A stretch of 64,000 nt of DNA, from the NCBI GenBank assembly GCA_011947345.1, contig JAAVTG010000567.1, positions 62,001-126,000 of the forward strand, given 5' to 3'. The DNA comes from Phytophthora quininea (lineage: Eukaryota > Oomycota > Peronosporomycetes > Peronosporales > Peronosporaceae). The stretch's first letter is position 1, and every line of letters begins with the position of its first letter. Below are positions 10,086 to 19,173 of the stretch, in pieces. Under the pieces are notes generated by a model that was given only the letters and a program-made list of their open reading frames with translations, was not told where the DNA came from and did no database searches. A program made the position numbers and the translations under genes.

Positions 10086-11597
10086 ATGGCAACGCCTCGC
10101 TACGGACGCGATCGGCAACGGCCCCACCGCCTCGGCGTCCCCGGCCCGAAGCGCAGCAACCCGTGGTACTTGCTGGCGGGCGGCTTCGCAGTGGTCTACC
10201 TGCTGTTCCTCGTGCGCTGGGACTTTGGAGACCCGTCGAAACTCGCCGGCTCGGCCCCCACTGAGCAGCTCAGCAACCTCCGCAAGGTGTCGACGCCCAA
10301 TGGACTGGGCGACGGAGCTCTGGACGTGGAGATGGCTGCGGAACAGGAGCAGCAGCTCAAGGAGGCCGAGCGAGCGAGGCAGATCCCCATCAAAGTGGTG
10401 CTACAGACCCCAAAGACTGAGACGGAGAAGCCGATGGCTGAGGCGCTGCAGGACAAGATTCGGTCTGCCCAGGATCTGGAAGGGCGCGTACCGGGGATGC
10501 CCGTGGTGACGGAGAGACAAGAGCAAGCGGTGACGGAGCAGGTCAAGACACCGACGATTGCAAGTACAGCGGTGGTGATTCCTGTTGCGGAAGGCGTTGG
10601 CGCGCCTGGACTGGACCACAATCCGATATCTACTACAGCACCTGAAGCTGCTACTGCTGCGGCTGCAGTGGTGCCGGTAGTAGAAGAAATGAACGCTCCA
10701 TTGCTGGTGCAGCCAAAGGAGCAGTACATGCCGTTGGAGCAGAGACACAAAATCTTGTCCGGGTACCAAGCGACGACCAGGTTCATGGAGAACTACCAGC
10801 GCAAGGACGACGAGACGGTCTTCTTGTTCTTCGTCTGCAGCGACGAGCAGTTCCAATCGAACGATTGGTCTGAGGAGTGTGTCGAGGCCAAGAAGCGCGT
10901 GTATGACGTCTTCTCCAAGTCTCCGAATCGCAACCGACTCGTGACGATTTACGCGGGCTCGCAGAAGTACTGGAAGTACCAGAACGACTTCTATGATGAC
11001 CCGGATCTGCGAGTTAAGGGAGTGCCGTGCTTGATGCAGTGGGAGGCTCATAATGGCCGCACCTCTGGCATGCTCGTGCAGAAGAGTCTGTACGACGAGC
11101 CGTTCCTGCGCTACCTGTTCAAGAACATGGACCAGCCGGACGTGCTCTTCTCGGCTGAAGCTGCTAGAAGCAAGCAGGTCGCAACCATTAATGGCTATCA
11201 GGCCTATCTGGACGCCATGGACAAGTTTAAGCGAGAGGAAAACCCTGGCGCCACGTTCCTCATGATGGTGTCGGGTCGCTTCCGCAACAACAACCGGCCG
11301 TGGTGTCCGTACTGCCGGTACTCGGAGCTGCCGGTCGAGTACGCGTTTTACAAGTACGCGCCGATGAATGCGCGGATGATCCGCGTTGAAGTCACCGACT
11401 CGTACTCGGAGTGGAAACACCGCAACGAGTTTAGTCGCGACCCAGACCTGCAGATGAAAATTGTTCCCATCATGTTCGCGATCGAGCAAGTGCCAGCAAC
11501 CTCGTCGAACGGCTCGAAATCGATCAAGTACACGACACACAAGGTGCGTTACGATGAACTGGCCACGCTGCGGGAACTCTTCACAAGTTTCAAGTAA
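10086..11597 (+). CDS. Membrane-anchored double thioredoxin-like protein 4
   Basis: The only member of this array with an unbroken frame, about 503 codons. The ATG at 10086 (MATPRYGRDRQRPHRLG) is preferred to upstream starts because it gives a short basic tail before the anchor WYLLAGGFAVVYLLFLVRW. A linker of about 200 residues rich in Glu, Pro and Ala follows. Domain 1 has DWSEECVEAKKRVYD (a single Cys at the CxxC position). Domain 2 has PWCPYCRYSELPVEYAFY. It is the best reference for repairing its neighbours. The large antisense open frame over this gene is a GC-driven shadow. Confidence 0.82.
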   Translation: MATPRYGRDRQRPHRLGVPGPKRSNPWYLLAGGFAVVYLLFLVRWDFGDPSKLAGSAPTEQLSNLRKVSTPNGLGDGALDVEMAAEQEQQLKEAERARQIPIKVVLQTPKTETEKPMAEALQDKIRSAQDLEGRVPGMPVVTERQEQAVTEQVKTPTIASTAVVIPVAEGVGAPGLDHNPISTTAPEAATAAAAVVPVVEEMNAPLLVQPKEQYMPLEQRHKILSGYQATTRFMENYQRKDDETVFLFFVCSDEQFQSNDWSEECVEAKKRVYDVFSKSPNRNRLVTIYAGSQKYWKYQNDFYDDPDLRVKGVPCLMQWEAHNGRTSGMLVQKSLYDEPFLRYLFKNMDQPDVLFSAEAARSKQVATINGYQAYLDAMDKFKREENPGATFLMMVSGRFRNNNRPWCPYCRYSELPVEYAFYKYAPMNARMIRVEVTDSYSEWKHRNEFSRDPDLQMKIVPIMFAIEQVPATSSNGSKSIKYTTHKVRYDELATLRELFTSFK

Positions 11598-11680
11598 ACA
11601 ACGTCTGCAGATACTAGTGCATGTTTCAAGACTAATAGACCACACTTTGTGCTTGTATTTTCTAACGGATGTGAAGACGT

Positions 11681-12392
11681 TCATCGTCTTCTGCTGTTTG
11701 TGCCGCTGATATCGGACACTGCTCGGTCTTCTTGTCGTCGACGGATCGACAGTCTCTCCTTGGCCGTCTCGGACATTTGGTCGACGATTCCTCGCTCGCC
11801 AAGGAAGCCCAAGTACCTTGTGAAAGTGAGTCCGAGGAATTCCTCAAGCAGTCTCAGAGCTACGCTGATCTCACAGGTGTCGTTGTTCGGCAGCACACAC
11901 ATGTTGCCGCAGACTTCGCAGAGTGAGTAGGATCATGGCCACAAAGTCCTGGAATCGACATTTCCGTTCGTCGATCATGTCGTCCTCTGGAAATGCCGAC
12001 GACGAGCTGGAGAAGAGGTGCGAGCCCCACAGATGTCTCGACGGGAACGCCGTGTCCAAGATGGAGGACAAAACGTTCTCGCAGATAGGACATCTCGGCT
12101 GACGACGTCGCTTGCCACGGCTAAAGTGCTTGATGAGCAGCTGGCGCAGTGCCCGGAACTCGGAGAACCGACGCAAGACGCTCCACTTCTGCTGACCGAA
12201 GTGGATCTCGACTTCGTAGAAGACGACGCCGTCTTCGATACGTTCGACGTGCTGCCCAGTCACACGAGCAGAGATGTAGTCCGAGTACTCTGCTTCTTCC
12301 CGGAACAATTGAATGTCTTCGGCGCTTTCACGCAATAGGACGGAGCTGGTTCTGGGCGTCGATCGAGTCGACGGTTGTTGTTCTCCTGACAT
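11681..12392 (-). CDS. PX-domain phosphoinositide-binding protein
   Basis: Minus-strand gene. Start taken at MSGEQQPST (CAT at 12390-12392). A Ser/Thr-rich leader is followed by a PX domain: VTGQHVERIEDGVVFYEVEI, then WSVLRRFSEFRALRQLL, the conserved RRFSEF basic patch that contacts the phosphoinositide headgroup. The C-terminal part changes frame near 11915 and continues CGNMCVLPNNDTCEISVALR and RYLGFLGERGIVDQ. PX proteins of this size usually act in endosomal or membrane trafficking. The exact subfamily is unresolved. The upstream open frame runs to 12695 without a better start. Confidence 0.6.
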
Positions 12393-12845
12393 GCTGCTTC
12401 GTCGAGGTAGCGAGGCTGCCGGTGGTTGGGAGCTGGAGAAGAGCGACGCGAACGTGTTGCGTCGGAGGTGGAGTCGGCTCTCACTCGGGACTTGGGTCAG
12501 TAAATTTCGAGCTGATAGACTGCACCGCCAAAGTAGTCTCGGAATTCGTCCACTCTTTTCATCACGAGCCTCGCTGTTTGTCGGCATTGCGAAGACTGAC
12601 TGCCTCAGAGCTTCTTCTATCGAGCTACAAGTCGAGGCAGTCGACCGCATGTGCGAACACCCCACGTCACTATCTCTCATGGCTTTCCACAACACCCCAA
12701 AGCACTTGTGGTGTCGGGCGCCAACTGGGAAATGGCAGCTACTTGCTGGTAAGTCCGCAAGCTTTTCAGAGAAGACAGGTCCCGGATTCCGACGCTACCA
12801 GCTGAACTGCTGGGCACTGCTGCATCGCACATTTTTTTTCGAGGA

Positions 12846-13450
12846 CTATACAGCCGAGCAAACTTGGTGTGTCGAGTGAGTGAAGGCTGCAGACGCCGCG
12901 AATAGCAAAGTTGGCCCCGCGCAGGATCCCATTCGAACGCCATTGTCGACGAAGAGGCTGCGAGCCGCGGACACTTCGCGACAAAATAGCAGTGCCGAAC
13001 AGCTCGGAAGCAAGTTGAGAGCGATGGCAGTGGTCTTTGAAACATTGAAACGCTCTGGTGCCATACTCTCAGTCTGACGATCTCTTTCCTGTCCCTGACA
13101 AACGAATTGAATAGCTGTTGCAGCGCTGTCGTGCCGATGGCAAGACAGACCGTGCAGCTTGTTGACTGCACTGCCAATCGCTCCACCAAATACTCGATCT
13201 CCATGAGGTCAGCTCAGGAAACGGATCCCCTCGGCCAAGATCGAAAGAAGTTATTGCTCCCTCATTGCTTCACCACCACGGCAAAAGGCCGTCGAGCGTT
13301 TGGTGGCGCAAGATCTCCAAGTCATTGCCATACCAAACTCGTAGAGACACCAACTCAACGGTGTGCCACAATGGCCATCGATGCAATGGGAGTTGCAGTA
13401 GCGCAGCCATCTCATAATCGTCTGCAAGTCCATTCTACGCACGAGTAGTC
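12846..13450 (-). CDS. Possible unrecognised gene between the PX and PPR genes
   Basis: Weak candidate. Minus-strand frames give locally protein-like pieces: MDLQTIMRWLRYCNSHCIDG at the upstream end, then IEYLVERLAVQSTSCTV, then ERFNVSKTTAIALNLLPSC. They lie in different frames, and no domain is recognised. It would be divergent from the PPR gene. It may be a degraded gene or non-coding. I report it only so the 1.1-kb gap is not read as empty. Confidence 0.2.
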
Positions 13451-13479
13451 GCGACCACCCACCTGGAAGCTCGCCCGAA

Positions 13480-15131
13480 ATGATGCGTCGCCGACTTCTT
13501 CTGCTGGCCCAGCCGCCGCGATGGATGCACGGAGTCGCCTCGATCTCCAGCAGCGCCAAGCCAGACTGGCGACAAGTTGTTGCAGATTTCCAGCGGCAGA
13601 TTGGCGACGCCAATGCTCCTCTACTGGCCCAAGACGTGGCGAGTGCAGTGGTGGTCTGCACCGCCAACAACCGCACGCACGAAGCCCTCGACATCATCCG
13701 TCGCGCCGATAAACGGGGTGTGGAAACCCCGTTGTGGGCCCATGTGCAGGTTTGCTGCGCGATGGCTCGGAAGGGCCAAGCGGACCGTGCACTGGACCGC
13801 ATGAAGGAGCTGCGCGAACAGTTCGCCGACCACTTCCAAGCAGACTCGACGGTGTACGACCCGCTGCTGTCGGTGCTCAAAGCTCAGGGAGACCTGACCA
13901 GAACACACGCAGCCATTACGCAGATGAACACGTCGGGCATTACGCCGTCGCTTCGAGCGTTCCGCGTGCTCATGTTGACGGCTGCCAAAGCTCGCCGTAA
14001 AGATACTCTGCTGACGACTTTATCATTCGTGCAGGACAAGTTCCCTGCCGTGTGGAAAGATGTGCCGACGTTGACGGCCATGTGCCAAGCGCTCGTGGTG
14101 GTCGGGGAGCCGCAAGAGGCACTGAAGCTCTCCCGGAAGCTAGACCCGGACTGGCTGCACGAACACGCCAGTACGGTGCTGTACAACCAGTTTCTACTTG
14201 CAGCAGTGCGCTGCAAGGACAGCGATGGTAAGCATCATCATCGTGGCAAGAAGAAGCCCAACCAGAAGCCCAAGGAGACGTCGCTGCAGACGGCGACGCG
14301 CATCTTCGAGCAGATGCAGACGACGCAAAAGGCACAGCCCGACGACTTCACCTACGCGACCTACCTCATGAGCCTGGAGAAACATGGAGACTGGAACCGA
14401 GTGCTGGATCTATTCGCCACGATGCTTGATACCCAGGCACGCAACGCGAAAGCAGCAGAGTCCGAGCACGCAAAGCCATTGATCAATGCGTTAACGTGCT
14501 CCACAGTAATCCGCGCACTCCACAGACGCTTCGATGCTGACCAAGCGGAGGCTTCCGAGTCCCGAGGGGCTTCTGAACTGCAGCCAAAGAAGCCTTCGAG
14601 GAAGATCAGCTCCGAGCAAAGGAAATTGAAGCAGGACCTTCAAATTGTGCTCAAGCAGCTGGACCAGATCGACCTCAGCAACATCGGCCACGCCTCGACG
14701 ATCGTCGACACGTTGGACGAGTTCAAGTTGTTCACACCAGCCCGTCAGGTCTTCCAGCGCATGTTGGACGAAGGTGTCATCGCTGAAACCCCGTGGCGGG
14801 AGAAGGATGGCTTCGAGATCGATCTGCACACGATGTCTCGCGGCGTGGCCAAGTGCGCCGTTGTGTCTGCCTTTGAAGACATCACGCGCACGATCAAGGA
14901 AGGAGTGACCAATGCTCCGATGCAGAACCTCCGCATCATCACGGGGTCGGAAACCGCAGCCAGGAGTTCCAGAAGTCCGTGCTGAAGGAGGAAATCACCG
15001 ACATGCTCAAGAATTCCTGTCGCCCGATGCTCTGGCCGTCCACACACCCGACCAACCAAGGTATTCTTGTGCTTCGGCACAACCGACTGCGGAAATGGGT
15101 CGAAAAAGGAGGCTGCATGCGGTACTTCTAG
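13480..15131 (+). CDS. PPR protein with C-terminal SMR domain
   Basis: Pentatricopeptide-repeat protein with a likely organellar presequence (MMRRRLLLLAQPPRWMHGVA, Arg-rich, no acids). Helical PPR-type repeats follow, for example DDFTYATYLMSLEKHGDW and PSLRAFRVLMLTAAKA. At the C-terminus an SMR domain starts with FEIDLHTMSRGVAKCAV (DLH motif) and continues LRIITG; the usual TGKG/TGRG region is crossed by a frame break near 14946. With one base added the frame runs through NRSQEFQKSVLKEEI to the stop at 15131, ending WVEKGGCMRYF. PPR-SMR proteins bind organellar RNA, and some SMR domains cleave nucleic acid. A mitochondrial RNA role is likely. Confidence 0.75.
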
Positions 15132-15260
15132 CAACAGATAGACGTAGAGCCTGTTGATACCGTTGATGGCAACTACCGGTATGCAGGATACGAGTTTTTG
15201 ATTCCGTAGTCGATCTCACCGTTTCAAATTTTGCCGCGAACTTGCCAAGTGCCCGAAGAA

Positions 15261-15767
15261 ATGCTTCGTGAAGTTGGCTTCTGGTGCTCTGAGGGCGATC
15301 TCTCTAAAGCCCAGGATCAACTGGACGCTAGTCGACCGAACCCTCTTCTTCTTGTCGACGATCAATGGTTCAGTGAGCTGTCGCCAGAGATCAAGCAGAA
15401 ACTCGAGACGTACCTCACTCGAGCCATCGTGGAGAGTCACGAGCTCGCCTACAGCTTTTGCCGTTTCCCAAACTGCTCGCTGGCGCTGGAACATCCCAAA
15501 GTAATGGGAGCTTGCACTATGACAGACGGGGTCTACTGCTGGCCTGAGGGCTACTGGCACTATGTGCACCACCATTACGTGAAACTTCCTAAAGAGTTTT
15601 TGACCCACTTGCTCAGCAGATACGACACCATGGTTGAAATGACGAAAACCGCCGAGACGAAGAAGAAGTTGCTCCTGTGGGACGACCTGGAGCAACAAGC
15701 GAGTGAGATGCCGCAAGCGATGCAAAAGTGGATCACGAGCTACACAACTATTCAGATGGATCAGTGA
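15261..15767 (+). CDS. Conserved-looking hypothetical protein
   Basis: Unbroken frame. The ATG at 15261 gives MLREVGFWCSEGDLSKAQDQ; the frame extends further upstream only through non-ATG codons. About 168 residues. The centre has an ordered, aromatic-rich segment (CRFPNCSLALEHPKV, MTDGVYCWPEGYWHYVHHHY), typical of a folded conserved domain, and the C-terminus is helical. No signal peptide or membrane segment. I do not recognise the family. It lies 130 bp after the PPR-SMR gene and is convergent with the SDR gene. Confidence 0.5.
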   Translation: MLREVGFWCSEGDLSKAQDQLDASRPNPLLLVDDQWFSELSPEIKQKLETYLTRAIVESHELAYSFCRFPNCSLALEHPKVMGACTMTDGVYCWPEGYWHYVHHHYVKLPKEFLTHLLSRYDTMVEMTKTAETKKKLLLWDDLEQQASEMPQAMQKWITSYTTIQMDQ

Positions 15768-15817
15768 GTGAAGACCTGAGGTTATGCAGACACCAATTTC
15801 ACTCATTTACCTTTGGT

Positions 15818-16585
15818 TTACCAGTCAATAACATCGCCTGTGCCGAAATGAAGCAGTTGAACTGGGTCCCCAACCTTGGCACGTGCAATCAAACGTGCCA
15901 TGCCTTCGACGCTTTCCTCCGGTTCGATTACACCCGTGAAATTCGAGTAGGCCGTGTTCACATTTCCAGGGTGTAGCAACAGACAAACAATATTCTGCGG
16001 CGCCAAATCGATCGAGAGACTCTTGGTGAAGACGTTCAGAGCCCCTTGGAAGCTCGGTGTGCATACGTTCCGCCCGAACTGTTATCCGAGATGCTGCCAA
16101 TACGCGAAGTGATTTGTGCTACGAATGCTCTACCTCTTGCCGCTGCTGCTAAGCTGAGGTTAGCAGCAGCGCTCGAGTTACCAGCAACGGTCCTAACGCA
16201 TTCACTTGGAACTGCCGTAGACAGTCCTCAGAGGTAGTGCTACCTAGATCATAATCCCCCGCCATGCCGGCATTGTTGATCAGCAAGTCGATCGGTTCTC
16301 CCTCCAACGCTTGTGCTGCCACTTGAATCGAGCCTTCGTCTGCTACGTCCAGCGGCACTAACTTGTACACCAATTGCTCCTTCAACTGCTAGTAACAAAA
16401 TTGTTAAACCATAATCACTTAGCAACTGTTCCCACTTTCAACCTCATTGCCATCCTTACACTCTCCGCTTTGTCCACATCTCTCGCCGTCGCAATGACAT
16501 TCCACCCTTCCTGGACATAATGCTTGACAAATGCCAGCCCAATGCCCTGACTAGCTCCTGTGATCAACACTGTCTTCTTCATCAT
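15818..16585 (-). CDS. Short-chain dehydrogenase/reductase (SDR) 1
   Basis: Classical SDR. The N-terminus MMKKTVLITGASQGIGLAF has the TGxxxGIG nucleotide-binding motif. One GT-AG intron (about 16390-16460) follows VDKAES. Then come LDVADEGS, the NAG motif (IDLLINNAGMAGDYDLG), a region with the catalytic Ser and YxxxK equivalent (AHRASK), and the C-terminus LLHFGTGDVIDW. Two frame breaks, near 16160 (CCT read as CT) and near 16048 (one G short), explain the split frames. The apparent active-site Tyr position reads TYAHRASK, with His where Tyr is usual in YxxxK, so catalytic competence is uncertain. Paralogue of the SDR at 33.7 kb, with the intron at the same position. Confidence 0.75.
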
Positions 16586-16711
16586 TGCAACAGATTCAGG
16601 TATTGCAGTCTCTATCCCCCTCCTTCTCCTGTCGGGGCATGGCTTTAGCCAATGCCAAATGGTCCGTTACGTCCGTCACGTTCCTCTGTGGCTGTCCCTG
16701 AGCTGCCCCCT

Positions 16712-17164
16712 TCATTGACCCCGTCCTCCCCTTCGGCATCTGTACTGCCTGAATCGGAGTCCATTTCGAGCCATAAAGTTGGTCATCCAGCCCACACTGA
16801 GCGCCATCTTGGGCCGCGTCTCCTCTGGCATCTCGTCCAGGATCTCATGCGCCTTCTGCACCAGCAGCTTCCTCGAGAGACGGACGTTGGTGTCTCGCTC
16901 GCAGTCCTCCACGTAGCTGCGCAGTTGCTGCTCCAGCTCGGGCGACACCACGTCGCGGCCTCGCTTGGTGATGCCTCGGCGCTGCTTCTCCTCGATGTCC
17001 TCGGCGCTCTGCAGGACCTTCTTGACCGTGTTGGCCGACGGCGGACGCGGCAGGTTGAAGGCTGTGGCTGCCCATAGCGCCAGCTTGCCATGCGAGAGCG
17101 TCGGGCAGCGCCGGTGCTTGACAACCAGCTCGTACTTCTCCTCGATCGTCAACCACTTCCCCAT
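16712..17164 (-). CDS. CENP-B/Tigger-type HTH DNA-binding protein
   Basis: Small protein of about 150 residues starting MGKWLTIEEKYELVVKH (ATG at 17164). An N-terminal helix-turn-helix of the pogo/CENP-B type is followed by a second CENP-B-like helical domain (YVEDCERDTNVRLSRKLLV) ending WMTNFMARNGLRFR, the usual end of the Tc5/CENP-B DNA-binding region. There is no DDE transposase domain, so this is either a domesticated DNA-binding protein or a truncated Tigger-like transposase. The frame ends soon after the domain. A +1 frame would continue as an acidic tail (SDSGSTDAEGEDG), so the C-terminus is uncertain. Confidence 0.6.
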   Translation of the reverse strand: MGKWLTIEEKYELVVKHRRCPTLSHGKLALWAATAFNLPRPPSANTVKKVLQSAEDIEEKQRRGITKRGRDVVSPELEQQLRSYVEDCERDTNVRLSRKLLVQKAHEILDEMPEETRPKMALSVGWMTNFMARNGLRFRQYRCRRGGRGQ

Positions 17165-17235
17165 GCTCAAGAGGAAATAAAAATGTAGCCATGAGAAATA
17201 TAAAAATCTACTGCTGAGTGATTTTTAATTTATGT

Positions 17236-18869
17236 CTATGCTGCGCAACTGTCTTGTGGGTCAATTTGTGCGCGAACGAGGTCGATGAAGACGAGGAAAT
17301 AGGCCTGCTTCTCCACTTCCAAGACTTGCAAAATGCTCGACTCGTCCAATGCAGCTGCATCCATTTGGTCCACTGCCTCGAGGAAGGTCATCGCGTCCAG
17401 TTCGTCGTAGCTCAGTCCTGTCATCTCCTGGAACTTGCGGACTCGGAAATCGCGCGCCAATTTGTTGACGGTGACGCCGTCGGGTGACTCGATCGTGTCC
17501 GTGTCGACGACGTTCGCGTTGAATTCCGAGTCCGAGGTCATGCCGCGTCGATTCCAGTTGGCCGAGCCAACAGACAAATACACGTCGTCGATGATCACCA
17601 GCTTGCTGTGGATGTAGATTTCGAGATCTCTCTTGGTCGTGTACAGCTTGAACTTCTCCGGGTACTTTTCTTGAATGGGGGACACCATTTGGTACAGATA
17701 CTTGGCATACCCGGTCGCCTGGAAGGCATCGTCCTGTTCGTTCACTACGACGATCAGCCGCTGGATCCGCGGCATGATCTCCATGATCGCATCTAACAAC
17801 TCAGGGACGAGGATAAAGTACTGGTCTTCGACGTAGATGTAGTTCTTGGCGTTCTTCAGCGCCTTGAGACGCGCTTGGAGCAAAGAGTTCTCGCCGTGCG
17901 GAGCAAACTCATCGTAGTGTTTGTACTTGCAGCTGAAGGTTCGGACCATCTGTATGCTACTAGTTCCAAGATTTCCTCTTGTTCGGCTGCTTGCGTAGTC
18001 TAGTTCCGGCAGGTCTTCAAAGTCCAGATTCTTGAAGCCGAGTAGTTCATCATCTAGACCCTGACACGGCTTATAGTCGGCATTCCATCGAGCCAAGAAA
18101 TTACTCGCGACGTCCTTGGCGGCAGGTCCGTGTATTCGTAGATGAGAATCGATCCATCCTTTGCGAACGAACGTAATTTTGGCGGCATCACGCAGTTTGC
18201 TGTTGTTGTGGTAGATGGTATCCCAGCGGTCGTTGGTTAGATCCTGCCCGCCAACATATGCAATCGGCTGGTCTTCTTTGTCCGTGGAGCGGTTTGCTGC
18301 GATGATCAGTGTCTTCTGGTGATGCGAAGAGGTACTTGTGCGCACGCGATCATCAAAAATATGAACTGCTCGAGCACCGTTGACAGTTGAGGCTGGGATC
18401 GCGTTGATTTCTTGTGGGCTTTAACGTTGATTGTGCGGTGCATATAGTTGGCCCAGGAGAGAATGTGAAAGCTTCCTCCCCGTTCTACGATGTCGGTAAT
18501 GAGTTTGAGGAGGCCCGTCTTCTTTCCTTCTGGGTCGATGTCTGGCTTGAACTGTATAAGGGACGTTTCCCATGCTGTGAGCAAAACTCGGTCGCCCTCA
18601 CCTGTCTTCGTGAAGTCGCTATAGAGTGCGTCGTAGAACTGCTTGGTTATTGTGAAAGACGTCACTGCATTGCCAGTCGTGTACACCGACATGCCGTCGC
18701 GTGGGGAACCTCCTCGCGATTCCGTAATCTCTTTTTCTGTCAAGAACCAGTCCGTCGCTTTCAGCAGAGGCTGAGTCAATGCCCCAACGGAGCCGTCTTG
18801 CTCAGTGGAAGAGACTGATGGCAGCAGTGGCAGCGCTGCGAGCGCGCATACCGACGCGAGGAAGCGCAT
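17236..18869 (-). CDS. Secreted phospholipase D-like protein
   Basis: PLD-superfamily protein with signal peptide MRFLASVCALAALPLLPSVS. Two HKD motifs are present: SSHHQKTLIIAANRS (first) and IHSKLVIIDDVYLSVGSANW (second). The second includes the downstream GSANWNRRGM block. The fold requires both to form the phosphatidyl-His active site. A frame break near 18415 (one C short in a C run) separates the N-terminal third; after it the sequence continues VHIFDDRVRTSTSSHHQK. About 540 residues, without PX/PH or C2 domains, so it resembles the small secreted PLD-like group expanded in Phytophthora. Candidate extracellular lipid hydrolase or effector. Confidence 0.8.
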
Positions 18870-19173
18870 TTCCCGCCTGTGAACAACCAGCCACTAAGAG
18901 TGAAATTTGTATTATGGCCATTGCTGAGTTCGTAGCGTGATTGCCGAAACCCCGACATTCGTCATAGAACGACATCTCGAAAAATGTACAATCTCGTTCC
19001 CGGAATGCTTTTGAAAGGGGAAAAATGGGATGTGTAAACTGCACGTATTGGCCTGCGGTTCACGTGAGATGAAACTCTTCTGGTGTACGCACAAAAGCTC
19101 GCGTCATTCGCATGTTCCCGACGGAAACGCGCAAAATGATGACTTACCACCGCTGGCTTGTGAAGTTCGGGGC

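Noticed and set aside
10401..11684. 427-codon antisense open frame opposite the fourth thioredoxin-like gene
   Set aside because: Low-complexity His/Arg/Leu/Val-rich translation with no domain; the plus strand carries a clear homologous gene. A GC-codon shadow.
12149..12805. 218-codon plus-strand open frame opposite the PX gene
   Set aside because: Arg-rich shadow; the minus strand carries the PX motif.
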